Assembly (NCBI GenBank): GCA_964384375.1
Contig: CAYLLN010000017.1
Span: 1 to 64,000, forward strand
Length of the DNA stretch: 64,000 nucleotides
From: CAYLLN01 sp964384375
GTDB taxonomy: Bacteria > Planctomycetota > Planctomycetia > Pirellulales > Pirellulaceae
Reading direction: 5' to 3'
Part shown: in pieces, positions 28,277 through 37,574 of the stretch
Layout: the number at the start of each line of letters is the position of its first letter
Position numbering within the stretch: position 1 is the stretch's first letter
Position numbers and translations under genes: made by a program
The notes under the pieces: generated by a model
What the model saw: only the letters and a program-made list of their open reading frames with translations
What the model was told of the DNA's origin: nothing
Databases searched by the model: none

Positions 28277-29173
28277 ATGCCCAACGTTTTGATTGTCGAT
28301 GACTCGCCGATCGATCGCGTCCTTGTCGATGGCGTTTTGCGAAAAGACCCGCGGATGAAGACCCGTCAGGCCGCCAGCGGCACTGACGCCCTGGCCCGAT
28401 TGGGCGAGAGCGAGCCAGACCTCGTGGTCACCGATCTGCAAATGCCCGAGATGGACGGCCTGCAGCTCGTCACCGCGATTCGCATCCACTATCCGCGCGT
28501 GCCGGTCGTGCTAATCACGGCCCACGGCAGCGAGGAACTTGCGGTGCGGGCGCTCGAACAAGGGGCGGCGTCCTACGTTCCTAAGTCGCAGCTCGCCCAC
28601 AACCTGCTCGCGATTTGCGACCAGGTGCTGGAACTGGCCCGCGACGACCGCGGATACGAGGCCCTGGCCCAGGCTATGGAATACGCCGAGTTCCGCTTCA
28701 GTGCCGAGAACGATTTCGCGGCCACCGATCGGCTGGTCGAACTGGTGCAGCAGCTTGTCGAGAGCATCGGCGTGTGCGACACCGGCGGGCAGGTGCGGCT
28801 GGGGATGGCCTTGGAGGAGGCGTTCCGCGTCGCCGTCCTCCGCGGCAATCTGGAACTAACGCCCGAAATGCTCATGGCTATGAACAGCCATCACGACAAG
28901 TCGAGCGACTGGTTTGACGAGCGACGAAAAGCATCGCCGTATGCTTCGCGGCGCGTCAAAGTGCATGTGCGGATCACTCCTAACGACGCACGCTTCGAAG
29001 TGGCCCATCAAGGGCCGCCGTTCACACTCGCCGAATCCCGCGAAGCGACGAGTCCCGCGCTCGAAGACCCCACCGATCGGAGCCTGATCCTGATGCGGGC
29101 GTTCATGGACGAAATCCTCTTCGGCAGCGACGGCCGCTCGATCACACTCGTCAAGCGAAAGGCGAGAGATTAG
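28277..29173 (+). CDS. Response regulator with C-terminal GHKL (anti-sigma-like) ATPase domain
   Basis: A 298-residue protein. The receiver domain (about 1-115) has D8/D9, phospho-acceptor D53 in VVTDLQMPEMDG and K103. The C-terminal half contains LGMALEEAFRVAVLRGN, an RsbW/SpoIIAB-like GHKL N-box, here with a changed conserved region. It therefore couples phosphorylation to a serine kinase/anti-sigma-type output, a design common in partner-switching. It sits between a pentapeptide gene and a hybrid kinase at 29,287, which may phosphorylate it. Confidence 0.75.
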   Translation: MPNVLIVDDSPIDRVLVDGVLRKDPRMKTRQAASGTDALARLGESEPDLVVTDLQMPEMDGLQLVTAIRIHYPRVPVVLITAHGSEELAVRALEQGAASYVPKSQLAHNLLAICDQVLELARDDRGYEALAQAMEYAEFRFSAENDFAATDRLVELVQQLVESIGVCDTGGQVRLGMALEEAFRVAVLRGNLELTPEMLMAMNSHHDKSSDWFDERRKASPYASRRVKVHVRITPNDARFEVAHQGPPFTLAESREATSPALEDPTDRSLILMRAFMDEILFGSDGRSITLVKRKARD

Positions 29174-29286
29174 GGAGCCAGGGTGCAGCAGTCAGGAATC
29201 AGAGGACAGACGACAGAAGACAGCATTTCACAACCCAATACTCACCAATTCCGCAATCTGTACTCCGAACTCCGCACTTCCCCCCC

Positions 29287-31776
29287 GTGCTCTACCCCGT
29301 CCTCGAAGACCTGCGACCGGAATCGACGCTGGCCGACCTGCCGGCGCACGACTTTCGTGTCACGGCCGATACGTGGGGGAACCGCGTCACTGCCGAATTC
29401 GATCGACATCCGGAATTGCCTGGCGTACTGATTTTCCGCGACGAAGAGCTTTTGGGGGTCATCTCCCGCGAGAAGTTCCTCGAACACCTCAGTAAGCCGT
29501 TCGCCCTCGAAGTCTATATGAAGCGGCCGATCGAGGTGATGCTCACCCAGATTGAACTTACTCCGCTCGAACTTGCATCATCGCTCGGCATCGACGAAGC
29601 TGCCACGATCGCCCTCAATCGCCAGCGGAAAATGGTTTATGAGCCGATCGTGGTTCGCCATCCCGACGGCAATGTGCGGCTGCTCGGCACGGAAATCCTG
29701 CTGCTGGCGCAATCGCGGCTCCTATCGCTGGCCAACGACACGATCCAGAGGCAAAAAGAAGCAGCCGATGCCGCCAACTTCGCCAAAAGCCGGTTTTTGG
29801 CGAACATGAGCCACGAAATCCGCACGCCGATGAATGGCATCATCGGCATGACGGAAATCCTGCTCGATACGAGCATGTCGCCCCAGCAGCGAGAGTATCT
29901 GGAGCTTGTGCGCAGCTCGGCCGATTGGCTGCTGGCGGTGATCAACGACATCCTCGACTTCTCCAAAATCGAAGCGGGCAAGCTCGACCTAGAGGAGATC
30001 GACTTCAGCGTGCGCGACTCGGTGGGGGACCTGCTCCGGCCGCTCGCGTTCCGGGCTCATGGAAAGGGACTGGAGCTGATCGCCCGTGTTGCCCCGAACG
30101 TCCCGGAGCGGCTCGTCGGCGATCCGACCCGCCTGCGGCAGATCGTGACCAATCTCGTCGGCAATGCGATCAAGTTCACTGACGAGGGGGAAATCGTCGT
30201 TTCGGCCGAGGTTGGCCAGATTCGCGGCAGCACGCTCCGCCTCGATTGCTCGGTCCGCGACACGGGGATCGGCATTCCTGCCGACCGCGTGGACAAAATC
30301 TTTGAAGCCTTCGAGCAGGTCGATGGTTCCACCACGCGGAAGTACGGCGGCACCGGCCTGGGCCTCTCCATTTCGCACCGGCTCGTCGAGATGATGGGGG
30401 GCCGCATTTGGGCCGAAAGCGAACTGGGGAAAGGATCGACGTTCAAGTTTCAGATTCTCCTCGATCGCTCGTCCGCCGAGGCCCCTGCTGAGCCAATCGT
30501 TTCCCCTTCGCTTGCCGAGGTGCCGATCCTCGTCGTCGATGACAGCGCGACCTGCCGCGGCGTGATCGCCGAAATGCTCGGCAATTGGCGTCTCAAGGCG
30601 GTACTGGCCGAGGATGGCGCGCGGGCCTTCGGGATGCTGCTCGTGGCGGCTCAAAAGGGGCATCCCTATCGCGTTGCGATCATTGACGACCGAATGCCGG
30701 AGATGGACGGGGACGAGCTCGTGCAGCGCATCGCGGAGGATCCTCGTCTGGCCTCGACTACGGTCGTCATGCTCCGCTCCACAGCGAGGCCACCCAATGC
30801 GGCCGAGGAGAGCGGCGTTGTGCGGGCGACGATTGCCAAGCCGATCAAACAATCGGAACTGCTCGACGCGCTGATGACGGCACACGGCCTGGAGCCGCAG
30901 CGCCGGCGGGTCGAAACGTCCCAGTTGAGCGAAGGGGCATCGCCCGTTCGGCCCCTTCGCATCCTGCTGGCCGAAGACAACCTCGTGAACCAAAAGCTTG
31001 CAGTGCTTTTGCTCGAAAAGCATGGGCATGATGTGACCGTTGTTGATGACGGGCGCAAAGCTGTGGAGGCTTGGGAACATGTCGGCGAGCAAGTCCAGCC
31101 GTTCGACCTGATCCTGATGGACGTACAGATGCCGATCATGGACGGTTTCGCCGCGGTGGCCGAAATCCGCAGCCGCGAAGAATCGACGGGAAAACATCAG
31201 CCGATCGTGGCGATGACGGCCCACGCGATGAAGGGGGACCGCGAACGCTGTTTAGATGCGGGAATGGACGGCTATGTCAGCAAGCCGATTCACGCCGAGC
31301 AACTATTCTCCGAAATCGAGCGATTCACCCCCTCGCAGCCGCCGCCTACAACTTCGGTTGTTGCGACGCCGGTTCGCCACGATCCGCAGCAGACGGCCAT
31401 ACCACCACCAACTGGCAGCAATGGCGACATGTTGCAGATCGACTGGTCGGCAGCTCTGGAGCATACGGCGGGCGACAAGAATCTGATGCACGCGATGATC
31501 GACGTGTTCCTGGCGGAAAGCCCGAAGATGTTGGCGGAGGTCCATGCTGCCCTGGCTGCCGCCGACGCGCCGCGCCTCCGCCGGGCCGGGCATTCGCTCA
31601 AGGGTTCGTGCGGCTATTTCGCGGCGCAGCCAGCCTATGAAGCGGCCTTCGCGGTCGAGCGCCTTGGCCAAAGCGGCGACTTCGCTTTGGCCGCCGTAGC
31701 AGTGAGCGAACTTTCGCAGCAACTCGAGCGCCTGCGCCCCGCGCTCATGGCGTTTCGCGGTGAGTCAGTTCACTAA
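29287..31776 (+). CDS. Hybrid sensor histidine kinase (HisKA-HATPase-REC-REC-HPt)
   Basis: An 829-residue protein. An N-terminal region of about 165 residues resembles a CBS-like sensor (VLIFRDEELLGVISREKFLEHL). HisKA then has the phospho-accepting His in FLANMSHEIRTPMNG (about 177), followed by HATPase with DTGIGIP and GTGLGLSI, a first receiver (AIIDDRMPEMDGDEL), a second receiver (LILMDVQMPIMDG, K in SKPI), and a C-terminal HPt (RAGHSLKGSCG, about 767). It has no transmembrane segment, so the signal is cytoplasmic. A GTG start at 29,287 is used. The full phosphorelay architecture suggests it can pass phosphate to an external receiver, possibly the 28,277 regulator. Confidence 0.88.
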   Translation: MLYPVLEDLRPESTLADLPAHDFRVTADTWGNRVTAEFDRHPELPGVLIFRDEELLGVISREKFLEHLSKPFALEVYMKRPIEVMLTQIELTPLELASSLGIDEAATIALNRQRKMVYEPIVVRHPDGNVRLLGTEILLLAQSRLLSLANDTIQRQKEAADAANFAKSRFLANMSHEIRTPMNGIIGMTEILLDTSMSPQQREYLELVRSSADWLLAVINDILDFSKIEAGKLDLEEIDFSVRDSVGDLLRPLAFRAHGKGLELIARVAPNVPERLVGDPTRLRQIVTNLVGNAIKFTDEGEIVVSAEVGQIRGSTLRLDCSVRDTGIGIPADRVDKIFEAFEQVDGSTTRKYGGTGLGLSISHRLVEMMGGRIWAESELGKGSTFKFQILLDRSSAEAPAEPIVSPSLAEVPILVVDDSATCRGVIAEMLGNWRLKAVLAEDGARAFGMLLVAAQKGHPYRVAIIDDRMPEMDGDELVQRIAEDPRLASTTVVMLRSTARPPNAAEESGVVRATIAKPIKQSELLDALMTAHGLEPQRRRVETSQLSEGASPVRPLRILLAEDNLVNQKLAVLLLEKHGHDVTVVDDGRKAVEAWEHVGEQVQPFDLILMDVQMPIMDGFAAVAEIRSREESTGKHQPIVAMTAHAMKGDRERCLDAGMDGYVSKPIHAEQLFSEIERFTPSQPPPTTSVVATPVRHDPQQTAIPPPTGSNGDMLQIDWSAALEHTAGDKNLMHAMIDVFLAESPKMLAEVHAALAAADAPRLRRAGHSLKGSCGYFAAQPAYEAAFAVERLGQSGDFALAAVAVSELSQQLERLRPALMAFRGESVH

Positions 31777-31918
31777 ACGCGCTGAGGGTCTAGCGCTGAA
31801 TGATTATTAGCTGATTATATTTGCACTTTTGCAACCAATAGGGTTCAATACCTCTTCATAAGCGGGACAGAGCAGCTGCAAGTGTGATTTCTCATTGGCA
31901 TGTGCAAGGAGAACAACC

Positions 31919-32851
31919 ATGCTGCCCTGTTGGAATCGGAAGTGTGCTTTTGGCTTGGCTTTCGCTGCGTTGGCGGCATTGCACCTATCTTCTTCAGCAC
32001 GGGCCGAGGAGTATCCCGGCGCGAAAGTTGTAGCCCTTGCAGGTGGACGGATCACGTTCGAGCACGGCGGCAAGACCAATCGCGTGCAGGTGGATTTGGC
32101 CCTCAAGATCATTGATGACAAAGGGAAGGCCCACGATCCGATCAGCGGCAAGCGGTTCCTGCAGTCGGGGAACATCGTCGATATTACGACGAAGTCGGTT
32201 CGCGTCACGCCGTCCAAAGACGAACCGCGGATCGTGGAGATCAAGTTCGTTTCCGGTAAGGTGGCAGACCTTCCAACGCCTACGCCCAAACCCGCAGGAG
32301 AAGTGAATCTCGCGCCCGATCCGAATTTCAAAGGTCAGGTGTTCGGCGGCGATGGCTGGACGCGAGAAGAACGCTGGCAAGCCTACATTCCTACGGCCAA
32401 AGTGGGCGACTTCGTTGAATATGAAAAAAACGGCAAGCCCGGCCGGCTGGAAGTCGTCGAAGTCGGCAAAGAACACGACTACGTCATTTACGCCCAAGTG
32501 TCCTACGCGCTTGATCAACGGGACGAGATGCGAATCAAGAAGCGGCTCCCTACAGCGGAGGAGCAACCGCCGTCAGCCGCCAAGGCAAAGGCTAAGCCCG
32601 TTGCCAAATCCGCGGCCAAGTCAAGCAAAAAGAAGAGCAAAACGGGCACGAAAAAAGACACTCAAGTTCCTAAGGCCCGACCTACGAATGAAACAATCGA
32701 AGTCATGGGGCGGAAACTGGAGTGCGAGATCCACTACGTGGACGGCGACCCCTTTAGCTGGCATTCCGATGAAGTGCCATTGGACGGTCTCGTGAAGGAA
32801 GACGCTCGCAACTCAAAGTACATGCTGACCAGCTTCGGACGTGGAGAATAG
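31919..32851 (+). CDS. Secreted protein of unknown function
   Basis: A 310-residue protein with an N-terminal signal peptide (GLAFAALAALHLSSSARA), starting at ATG 31,919 with AAGGAG about 8 bases upstream. The centre has two beta-rich segments, including EYPGAKVVALAGGRITFEH, and a K/A/S-rich linker (about 207-240) that is likely disordered. No catalytic motif was recognised. It follows the histidine kinase after a 142-base gap and may be independent. Confidence 0.65.
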   Translation: MLPCWNRKCAFGLAFAALAALHLSSSARAEEYPGAKVVALAGGRITFEHGGKTNRVQVDLALKIIDDKGKAHDPISGKRFLQSGNIVDITTKSVRVTPSKDEPRIVEIKFVSGKVADLPTPTPKPAGEVNLAPDPNFKGQVFGGDGWTREERWQAYIPTAKVGDFVEYEKNGKPGRLEVVEVGKEHDYVIYAQVSYALDQRDEMRIKKRLPTAEEQPPSAAKAKAKPVAKSAAKSSKKKSKTGTKKDTQVPKARPTNETIEVMGRKLECEIHYVDGDPFSWHSDEVPLDGLVKEDARNSKYMLTSFGRGE

Positions 32852-32923
32852 GCGAATCGTAGTCGGAATCGGTGACGACCTGCAGTAATCCCGGCGTTTC
32901 GCTTACATGACACGTGCGGCACA

Positions 32924-34036
32924 ATGGCCCGCGTGAACGAACTTGTCATTCTCGGTGCGAGCGTCCGGGCAGCGGCACAATCGGCCGCCCGTGCGGGCTT
33001 TGCGCCGTATGCGATCGACTGTTTCGCGGACCGCGATCTCGTGGAGATATGTCCTGCGACGCGCATCGACAACTATCCGCAAGGGTTCTGGCGAGCAATG
33101 GCCGCCGCGCCCGATGCGCCGTGGATGTACACGGGAGGACTCGAAAACTACCCGCGTCTCGTCGAACGGCTGGCGAGATGGAGGCCGCTGTGGGGAAATT
33201 CGGCCGACGTGCTGCGCCAGGTTCGGAACCCATGGCAAGTCCATCAATCGATAGCGACGGCTGGTCTGTCGATGCCTGGACCCAATCAGATTGCCGATCG
33301 TGATCGAGTGCTCATCAAACCGCTTTGCGGCAGCGCGGGCCTTGGCATCCGCTGGGCAGACGCGCGCTATCGAGCGCTTCAGCCGCCGCGCGGAACCTAC
33401 TATCAGCGATACATCAAAGGCCTACCTGCCAGTGCCGCATTCGTCGCTGCCAATGGCAAAGCGGCACTGCTCGGCGCAACGCGACAGATTCTCGGCCGCG
33501 GCTGGAATCATGATCCTCCGTTCCTCTACGTCGGTTCGATCGGCCCGCTGCCGCTACCGGACGTTCATCGCGAGCAAATCGTGCGGATTGGCGAGGTGAT
33601 CGCCGAGCAGTTTCGGCTGGTCGGCTTGTTCGGCGTCGATCTCGTCATGGATGGCGAGACCGTCTGGACGATCGAAGTCAACCCACGTTACACGGCGTCG
33701 ATGGAGATCTTGGAGCGAGTTACGGGCGAATCGTTCATCGCCATGCATGCCGCCGCGTGTCAGTCGGGTCAATTGCCCCACCCTCCGCGGCAGCTATCTG
33801 ACGCAAACTTCCGCGGCAAGGCCGTCGTCTATGCTCGCCAGGAACTCACGATTGGCGACCACATGCCGTGGGACGACAGGGCCGCGAGAGTCCAATTCGC
33901 CGACCTGCCGCATGCCGGCCAGACGATTCAGGCCGGCCATCCAATCGTCACGGTCTTCGCCGAGGGGGATTCGCCAGAAGTGGTCGAGAGCCTACTACAC
34001 GCGAAGGCGAATTCGGTGCGGGCCATCAGTACTTGA
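32924..34036 (+). CDS. ATP-grasp protein (COG2232-like)
   Basis: A 370-residue protein. ATP-grasp signs: VLIKPLCGSAGLGIRWAD (about 127-144, the ATP-binding loop) and acidic metal ligands in FGVDLVMDGETVWTIEVNPR (about 232-251). It resembles the predicted ATP-dependent carboligases that occur in methylotroph and planctomycete tetrahydromethanopterin gene clusters, but no such genes are near it here. It converges on apt with an 11-base overlap (34,026-34,036). The substrate is unknown. Confidence 0.7.
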   Translation: MARVNELVILGASVRAAAQSAARAGFAPYAIDCFADRDLVEICPATRIDNYPQGFWRAMAAAPDAPWMYTGGLENYPRLVERLARWRPLWGNSADVLRQVRNPWQVHQSIATAGLSMPGPNQIADRDRVLIKPLCGSAGLGIRWADARYRALQPPRGTYYQRYIKGLPASAAFVAANGKAALLGATRQILGRGWNHDPPFLYVGSIGPLPLPDVHREQIVRIGEVIAEQFRLVGLFGVDLVMDGETVWTIEVNPRYTASMEILERVTGESFIAMHAAACQSGQLPHPPRQLSDANFRGKAVVYARQELTIGDHMPWDDRAARVQFADLPHAGQTIQAGHPIVTVFAEGDSPEVVESLLHAKANSVRAIST

Positions 34037-34556
34037 TCAAGCTGAACGCTGGATACGGCTTGATTGCTGCCGCACCGCCCAGGGCGAGCAGTTCAACTGC
34101 AAACGCGCAACCGACGATGTTCGCCCCGGTTTTCTTCAGCAGTTCACAGCAGGCCAGCACTGTCCCGCCGGTCGCCAGCAGGTCATCGACCACCAGCACG
34201 TTCTGTCCGTGACGAGTCCCATCGACGTGCATTTCCAGCGTGTCGGTGCCGTATTCCAGGGCGTAATGGTACGACAGCCGCTCGTACGGCAACTTGCCCG
34301 GTTTGCGGACCGGAACGAAGCCCGTACCAAGCTCGACGGCCAGCGGCGCGGCGAAGATGAATCCGCGGGCCTCGGCAGCGACGATCGAATCGATCTTCTG
34401 GCCGCGATACGGCTCGGCCAGTCGGCGGATCGCTTCGCGAAATGCAGCCGCATCGGCCAGAAGGGGCGTGATGTCACGGAACAGGATGCCGGGCTTGGGA
34501 AAATCGGGAATGTCGCGGATGAATCGTTTCAGATCGACGGACGCGCTGCTCGACAT
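34026..34556 (-). CDS. apt: Adenine phosphoribosyltransferase
   Basis: A 176-residue protein. It has IPDFPKPGILFRDITPLLAD, the substrate-contact segment EARGFIFAAPLA and the PRPP-binding motif VLVVDDLLATGGTV. It converts adenine and PRPP to AMP in purine salvage. Start at ATG 34,556, typical for the family. Expressed on its own, converging on the ATP-grasp gene. Confidence 0.93.
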   Translation of the reverse strand: MSSSASVDLKRFIRDIPDFPKPGILFRDITPLLADAAAFREAIRRLAEPYRGQKIDSIVAAEARGFIFAAPLAVELGTGFVPVRKPGKLPYERLSYHYALEYGTDTLEMHVDGTRHGQNVLVVDDLLATGGTVLACCELLKKTGANIVGCAFAVELLALGGAAAIKPYPAFSLIKY

Positions 34557-34675
34557 GAATGGCTCCGGCACAAGGGGGACGCTCTCGCCTCTGGGGCAGA
34601 ATATACCGCTTAGCCCCGTTGTCCACGACGGGCCGTTCTTTATCTCGGCGAGGGTAACGCCGCGTGACGTGGCGG

Positions 34676-35392
34676 CTAAGCGTTCCACTCGTCGCGGCGG
34701 TAGCGCTCCTCCGCAAGCCAAGCGGCTCGTTCTGCCGGCCATCGGGTGAGCGTTTCATTCGCGGCAAACGATTGGGCAAGGGCGCGGCGGAGGTCGTCGC
34801 CACTGACGGGCAGGTTTGCGACAAACGCATCGTGCGATCGGCTCTGGCGATACTCCGGCTGACGCGGCGGCGTACCGAGCAGTTTGCCAACGAGCGGCAA
34901 GTCGAATTTGTAAAGGAGCGTGCCGTGATACAGCAGATGGTCCCGCTTGCACCGCAGGCTGTTCCCCGAGACTTTGCGACCGTTCCAGACGAGGTCACTC
35001 GTCCCTTGCTGTCGTACGTCGATTCCCAGCGACGCAAGCCCGGAAGCCACTCGCGTCAAAACATGCGCATGAGCCTGATCCAGCATACGCAGAGCCGGGT
35101 GTCGCTCGTAACTGAGGATAACACCGTACATGAGGCAGCCTGGCCCGGCCACGATCGCCGCGCCGCCGCTCGATCGTCGCAGCACGGGGACGTTCGCCGT
35201 GCTGCACGCGACCAAATTGGCTTCGATTGCTGCTTGCGATGATCGACCTAGAACGACGAAATGGCCGGTCTCCGGTTCCCACAACCGTAGCAAGTCGTCC
35301 TGAATCTCGCCCGCCTCGGCCGTATCGAGCAATGCCTCGTCCAGGGCCAGATTCTCGGCGGGCGTCGGGAGTGTCAGATCGAGCAGCAACAT
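34676..35392 (-). CDS. Lipoate/biotin-protein ligase-like protein
   Basis: A 238-residue protein of the BPL/LplA/LipB fold. The characteristic segment VLRRSSGGAAIVAGPGCLMYG (about 75-95) and KVSGNSLRCKRDHLLYHGT (about 149-167) include the lysine-binding and acyl-AMP residues. It should attach or transfer a lipoyl-type cofactor to an enzyme subunit. It may be an octanoyl/lipoate transferase rather than a ligase: the C-terminal accessory domain of LplA is not present. The upstream gene is not seen; the 5' side is repeat-rich DNA. Confidence 0.8.
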   Translation of the reverse strand: MLLLDLTLPTPAENLALDEALLDTAEAGEIQDDLLRLWEPETGHFVVLGRSSQAAIEANLVACSTANVPVLRRSSGGAAIVAGPGCLMYGVILSYERHPALRMLDQAHAHVLTRVASGLASLGIDVRQQGTSDLVWNGRKVSGNSLRCKRDHLLYHGTLLYKFDLPLVGKLLGTPPRQPEYRQSRSHDAFVANLPVSGDDLRRALAQSFAANETLTRWPAERAAWLAEERYRRDEWNA

Positions 35393-35404
35393 ACCGCAAA
35401 CCAA

Positions 35405-36036
35405 CGAGGAGGGTCGGGAGTGATGGTAACTAATCGGCCCAAGAGATGTTACCGCTGGGGACTCGCATTTGGGGCGAAACCTCTCGGGGATAACCGGCTC
35501 ACTTTCCAGCCGAGTAGCGGCGACACGTATCAGCCCACGGTGTCAACGCGTCAACCGTGGGTACGGAAGCACCAAACCGAATCGAAGCCGCGGAGCGGCT
35601 ACACCGCCTCCAAAGATGCCGCCGCACCGCGGCTAGCGCAGGGTGAATCCATCATCGCATCAGAACGATCCCGTTCTCCAACTTAGAACACACGTTGGGC
35701 AGCCCGCGCGTAAGCGAGGGTCCCGCGGCCTGAAAGGCCGACCTGCCACAGCCCAGCAGCCAGCGCAGCGCCGTCCTGGGTGCCGGGTTCTCCCAAGCGA
35801 TCTCCAGCTCTGAAAGGGCGGAACATCGCTCGCCCCTGGCAATATTTTCCACTGGTTTCATGTTGACATTGCACCCACTGACATATTCTGCCACAACTTG
35901 TGAACAGCCATGCTGCGACGCCCATCCAGGAATACTTTTCGCCGTTTCCAGCGGTGTCGTCGTCGAAAAAATTCCACAAGCATCTCCAATAAAACAATTT
36001 GCGATTATTCCCCATCCGTCGCCAGTATGACTTTTA
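35405..36036. repeat. Dispersed repeat cluster, left side of the accessory island
   Basis: No gene is supported here. A repeat copy lies at about 35,695-35,830 and includes GGCCTGAAAGGCCGACCTGCC, CGCAGCGCC(G)TCCTGGG and CAAGCGATCTCCAGC-(T/C)-CTGAAAGGGCG. Related copies lie at about 48,545-48,680 and 49,970-50,085. An open frame across it (35,652-36,125, minus) is simply the translated repeat. A second shorter repeat family (GCGGAGCGGCT) lies at about 35,585-35,640. Confidence 0.6.
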
Positions 36037-36094
36037 GGTAATGGCTTTTTTAGGCCCTGAACCGCACCAGTCCAATCCGGGGTGGCGCTATTTG
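36037..36094 (-). repeat. 58-bp repeat, copy 1
   Basis: The bases from GGTAATGGC to CGCTATTTG are identical to the reverse complement of 48,042-48,099. Copies 12 kb apart in inverted orientation flank the cluster of restriction, HEPN and HNH genes. Contents include an A6/T6 tract and GGATTGGACTGG. No protein-coding role is likely. Confidence 0.9.
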
Positions 36095-36227
36095 CCCACT
36101 TCTTTGCCGTGAACCTTGGCCGCAAAGGTCTGGCCGGCTGGGAAAATCGAAGTCAGGATCACTACTATAAAGAGACCCGGCCAGGATTTGACTCGTGACC
36201 GGGCCAGTCCAGTTCGCAGGAGGACTC

Positions 36228-36262
36228 GGTGACGCACCGGCTCTTTTCGAGCCGGGCGCACC
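36228..36262. repeat. Hairpin near the small minus-strand gene
   Basis: CCGGCTC TTTTC GAGCCGG forms a strong 7-bp stem, extended by an outer GGTG/CACC. It lies 12 bases downstream of the minus-strand 33-residue gene. A possible terminator without a clean T tract, or part of a structured RNA. Confidence 0.45.
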
Positions 36263-36274
36263 TCGACTGCAAGG

Positions 36275-36376
36275 CTATGCGGACTTTAAGCCAGCAAGCA
36301 CGAGCAGAACCCGAATTGCCTCGTCGGCACTTTGTGTACCGGTTTGACGCATCAGGCTTTGCATGAAATTATCCAT
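36275..36376 (-). CDS. 33-residue small protein with a strong ribosome-binding site
   Basis: An ATG at 36,376 is preceded by AAGGAGG at 6-7 bases, the best Shine-Dalgarno near this locus. The 33-residue product begins MDNFMQSLMRQTG and ends RVLLVLAGLKSA; the C-terminal third is hydrophobic enough for one short membrane-associated helix. It lies about 100 bases downstream of the methyltransferase, past a hairpin at 36,438. It may be a small regulator or type I toxin-like peptide, but no family is known. A plus-strand reading frame with GTG at 36,229 overlaps it and also has AGGAGG; at most one is likely real. Confidence 0.45.
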   Translation of the reverse strand: MDNFMQSLMRQTGTQSADEAIRVLLVLAGLKSA

Positions 36377-36437
36377 GCGACACCTCCTTATTGAATAGAA
36401 CCGGAGGTCAGGATAAGGCGTTGCAAATGCCGGAACA

Positions 36438-36471
36438 ACAGCCCCAGGCGGTTAGCCCGCCGTGGGGCTGT
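36438..36471. terminator. Probable transcription terminator after dcm
   Basis: ACAGCCCCA-GGCGG-TTAG-CCCGCC-TGGGGCTGT is a long GC-rich hairpin immediately after the methyltransferase stop (36,477). T-rich sequence on the plus-strand side (TTTCGTTT) makes it stronger in that direction, so it may act bidirectionally. Confidence 0.65.
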
Positions 36472-36476
36472 TTCGT

Positions 36477-37574
36477 TTAACGCTTTCGAGTGCTTTTGCG
36501 TTCCTTGAACTTGCGGATCGCCTCGGCGCACTGCTGGGCAAGAATCTCGGCAAAGTCGCAAGGTAGGGCGTTGCCGATGATGTTGCAGGCATACTCCATG
36601 AAATTCGTGTCGAACACGTAGTCAGGCGGAAATGTTTGGAGAAGTGCCGCCTCGTAAACCGAGATTGTCCGGTTCTGTGTGGGGTGGCCGAACCTTCCTT
36701 TGCTGAATGTGGTGCAGCCCCCGGTGATTGTGGGCGACACCTTTCCCCATTTCATTCGCCCGTACACATTGCTGAAACCGGCTTCTTTGGTTTCGTGACA
36801 ATCTGGCCGCAAATGCTTGGGAATCCCGTTCCACCAAGCCTTGCCGGGTTTCGCCTGCTTGATCCGCTTGCTGTTCTCGGCAGATAGGCAGCGAACTACG
36901 TGCCATTTGAGAGCAGCCGGACTACCTTGCTCACGGGCCTTGTCGAGCGGGGTGGGTCGAGGCAACCCTTTCAACACACCGTCAATCGAAACCCACTTTT
37001 CCAAACCGTCCTCACCGTTCCACGAATGCGTAGGCTTCGGCAACTCGATCTTGAAACCACGGCCCGCCAGTAAAACGAAGCGCCTCCTGCTTTGGGGAAT
37101 TCCAAAGTCAGCCACTTGAAGAACATCGTGCGTGACCTCGTACTTGTCATCCAAAACCGCAAGCAGTTCTTCAAGGAGCGGCTTCCCTTTGAGCGCAAGG
37201 CCAGGGACATTCTCCATCATGACCGCGAGAGGCTTAACTTCCTCAATCATCCGGCCCATCTCACGCACAAGGGCATTGCGAGGATCGTCGCGCCGGTACT
37301 TGGAGGTCAGGCTGGAAAAGCCCTGACAGGGAGGACAGCCAGCCAACAGGTCAATGCTGTCGCCCAGGCTTGCGCCATCAACGGTGCGGATGTCCTGTCG
37401 GTAAGCGGTGACGTCGGCGTGGTTAGCCTTGTAGGTCGCAAAGGCATGGGGTTCGATCTCGACAGCCGAGACGACACGAAAGCCCGCGCGCTTGAGGCCC
37501 ACGGTCAGCCCTCCGCCGCCAGCGAATAAATCGCTCGCAGTCAGAACCGGTTGTTTAGTCTTCTTTGGCCGCAT
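36477..37574 (-). CDS. DNA (cytosine-5) methyltransferase (Dcm-like)
   Basis: A 365-residue C5 methyltransferase: motif I SDLFAGGGGLTVGLKRAG, catalytic motif IV GCPPCQGFSSL (Cys83), motif VI MENVPGL, motif VIII QSRRRFVLLAG and C-terminal motifs IX-X (YEAALLQTFP and IIGNALPC). It methylates the C5 of cytosine in a site set by the variable region. ATG 37,574 overlaps the 3' end of the ATPase gene by 20 bases, so it is translated as a unit with it. Vsr, which corrects the T:G mismatches from deaminated 5-methylcytosine, is encoded divergently at 39,772. The trio forms a classical 5mC restriction-modification context. Confidence 0.9.
   Translation of the reverse strand: MRPKKTKQPVLTASDLFAGGGGLTVGLKRAGFRVVSAVEIEPHAFATYKANHADVTAYRQDIRTVDGASLGDSIDLLAGCPPCQGFSSLTSKYRRDDPRNALVREMGRMIEEVKPLAVMMENVPGLALKGKPLLEELLAVLDDKYEVTHDVLQVADFGIPQSRRRFVLLAGRGFKIELPKPTHSWNGEDGLEKWVSIDGVLKGLPRPTPLDKAREQGSPAALKWHVVRCLSAENSKRIKQAKPGKAWWNGIPKHLRPDCHETKEAGFSNVYGRMKWGKVSPTITGGCTTFSKGRFGHPTQNRTISVYEAALLQTFPPDYVFDTNFMEYACNIIGNALPCDFAEILAQQCAEAIRKFKERKSTRKR

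Noticed and set aside
35652..36125. 157-residue minus-strand protein
   Set aside because: Its sequence is the translation of dispersed repeats also seen at 48 kb and 50 kb.
36229..36366. Plus-strand GTG-started gene
   Set aside because: It overlaps the minus-strand 33-residue gene entirely; the minus one has the better start codon and ribosome site, so I list only that one and mention the other.
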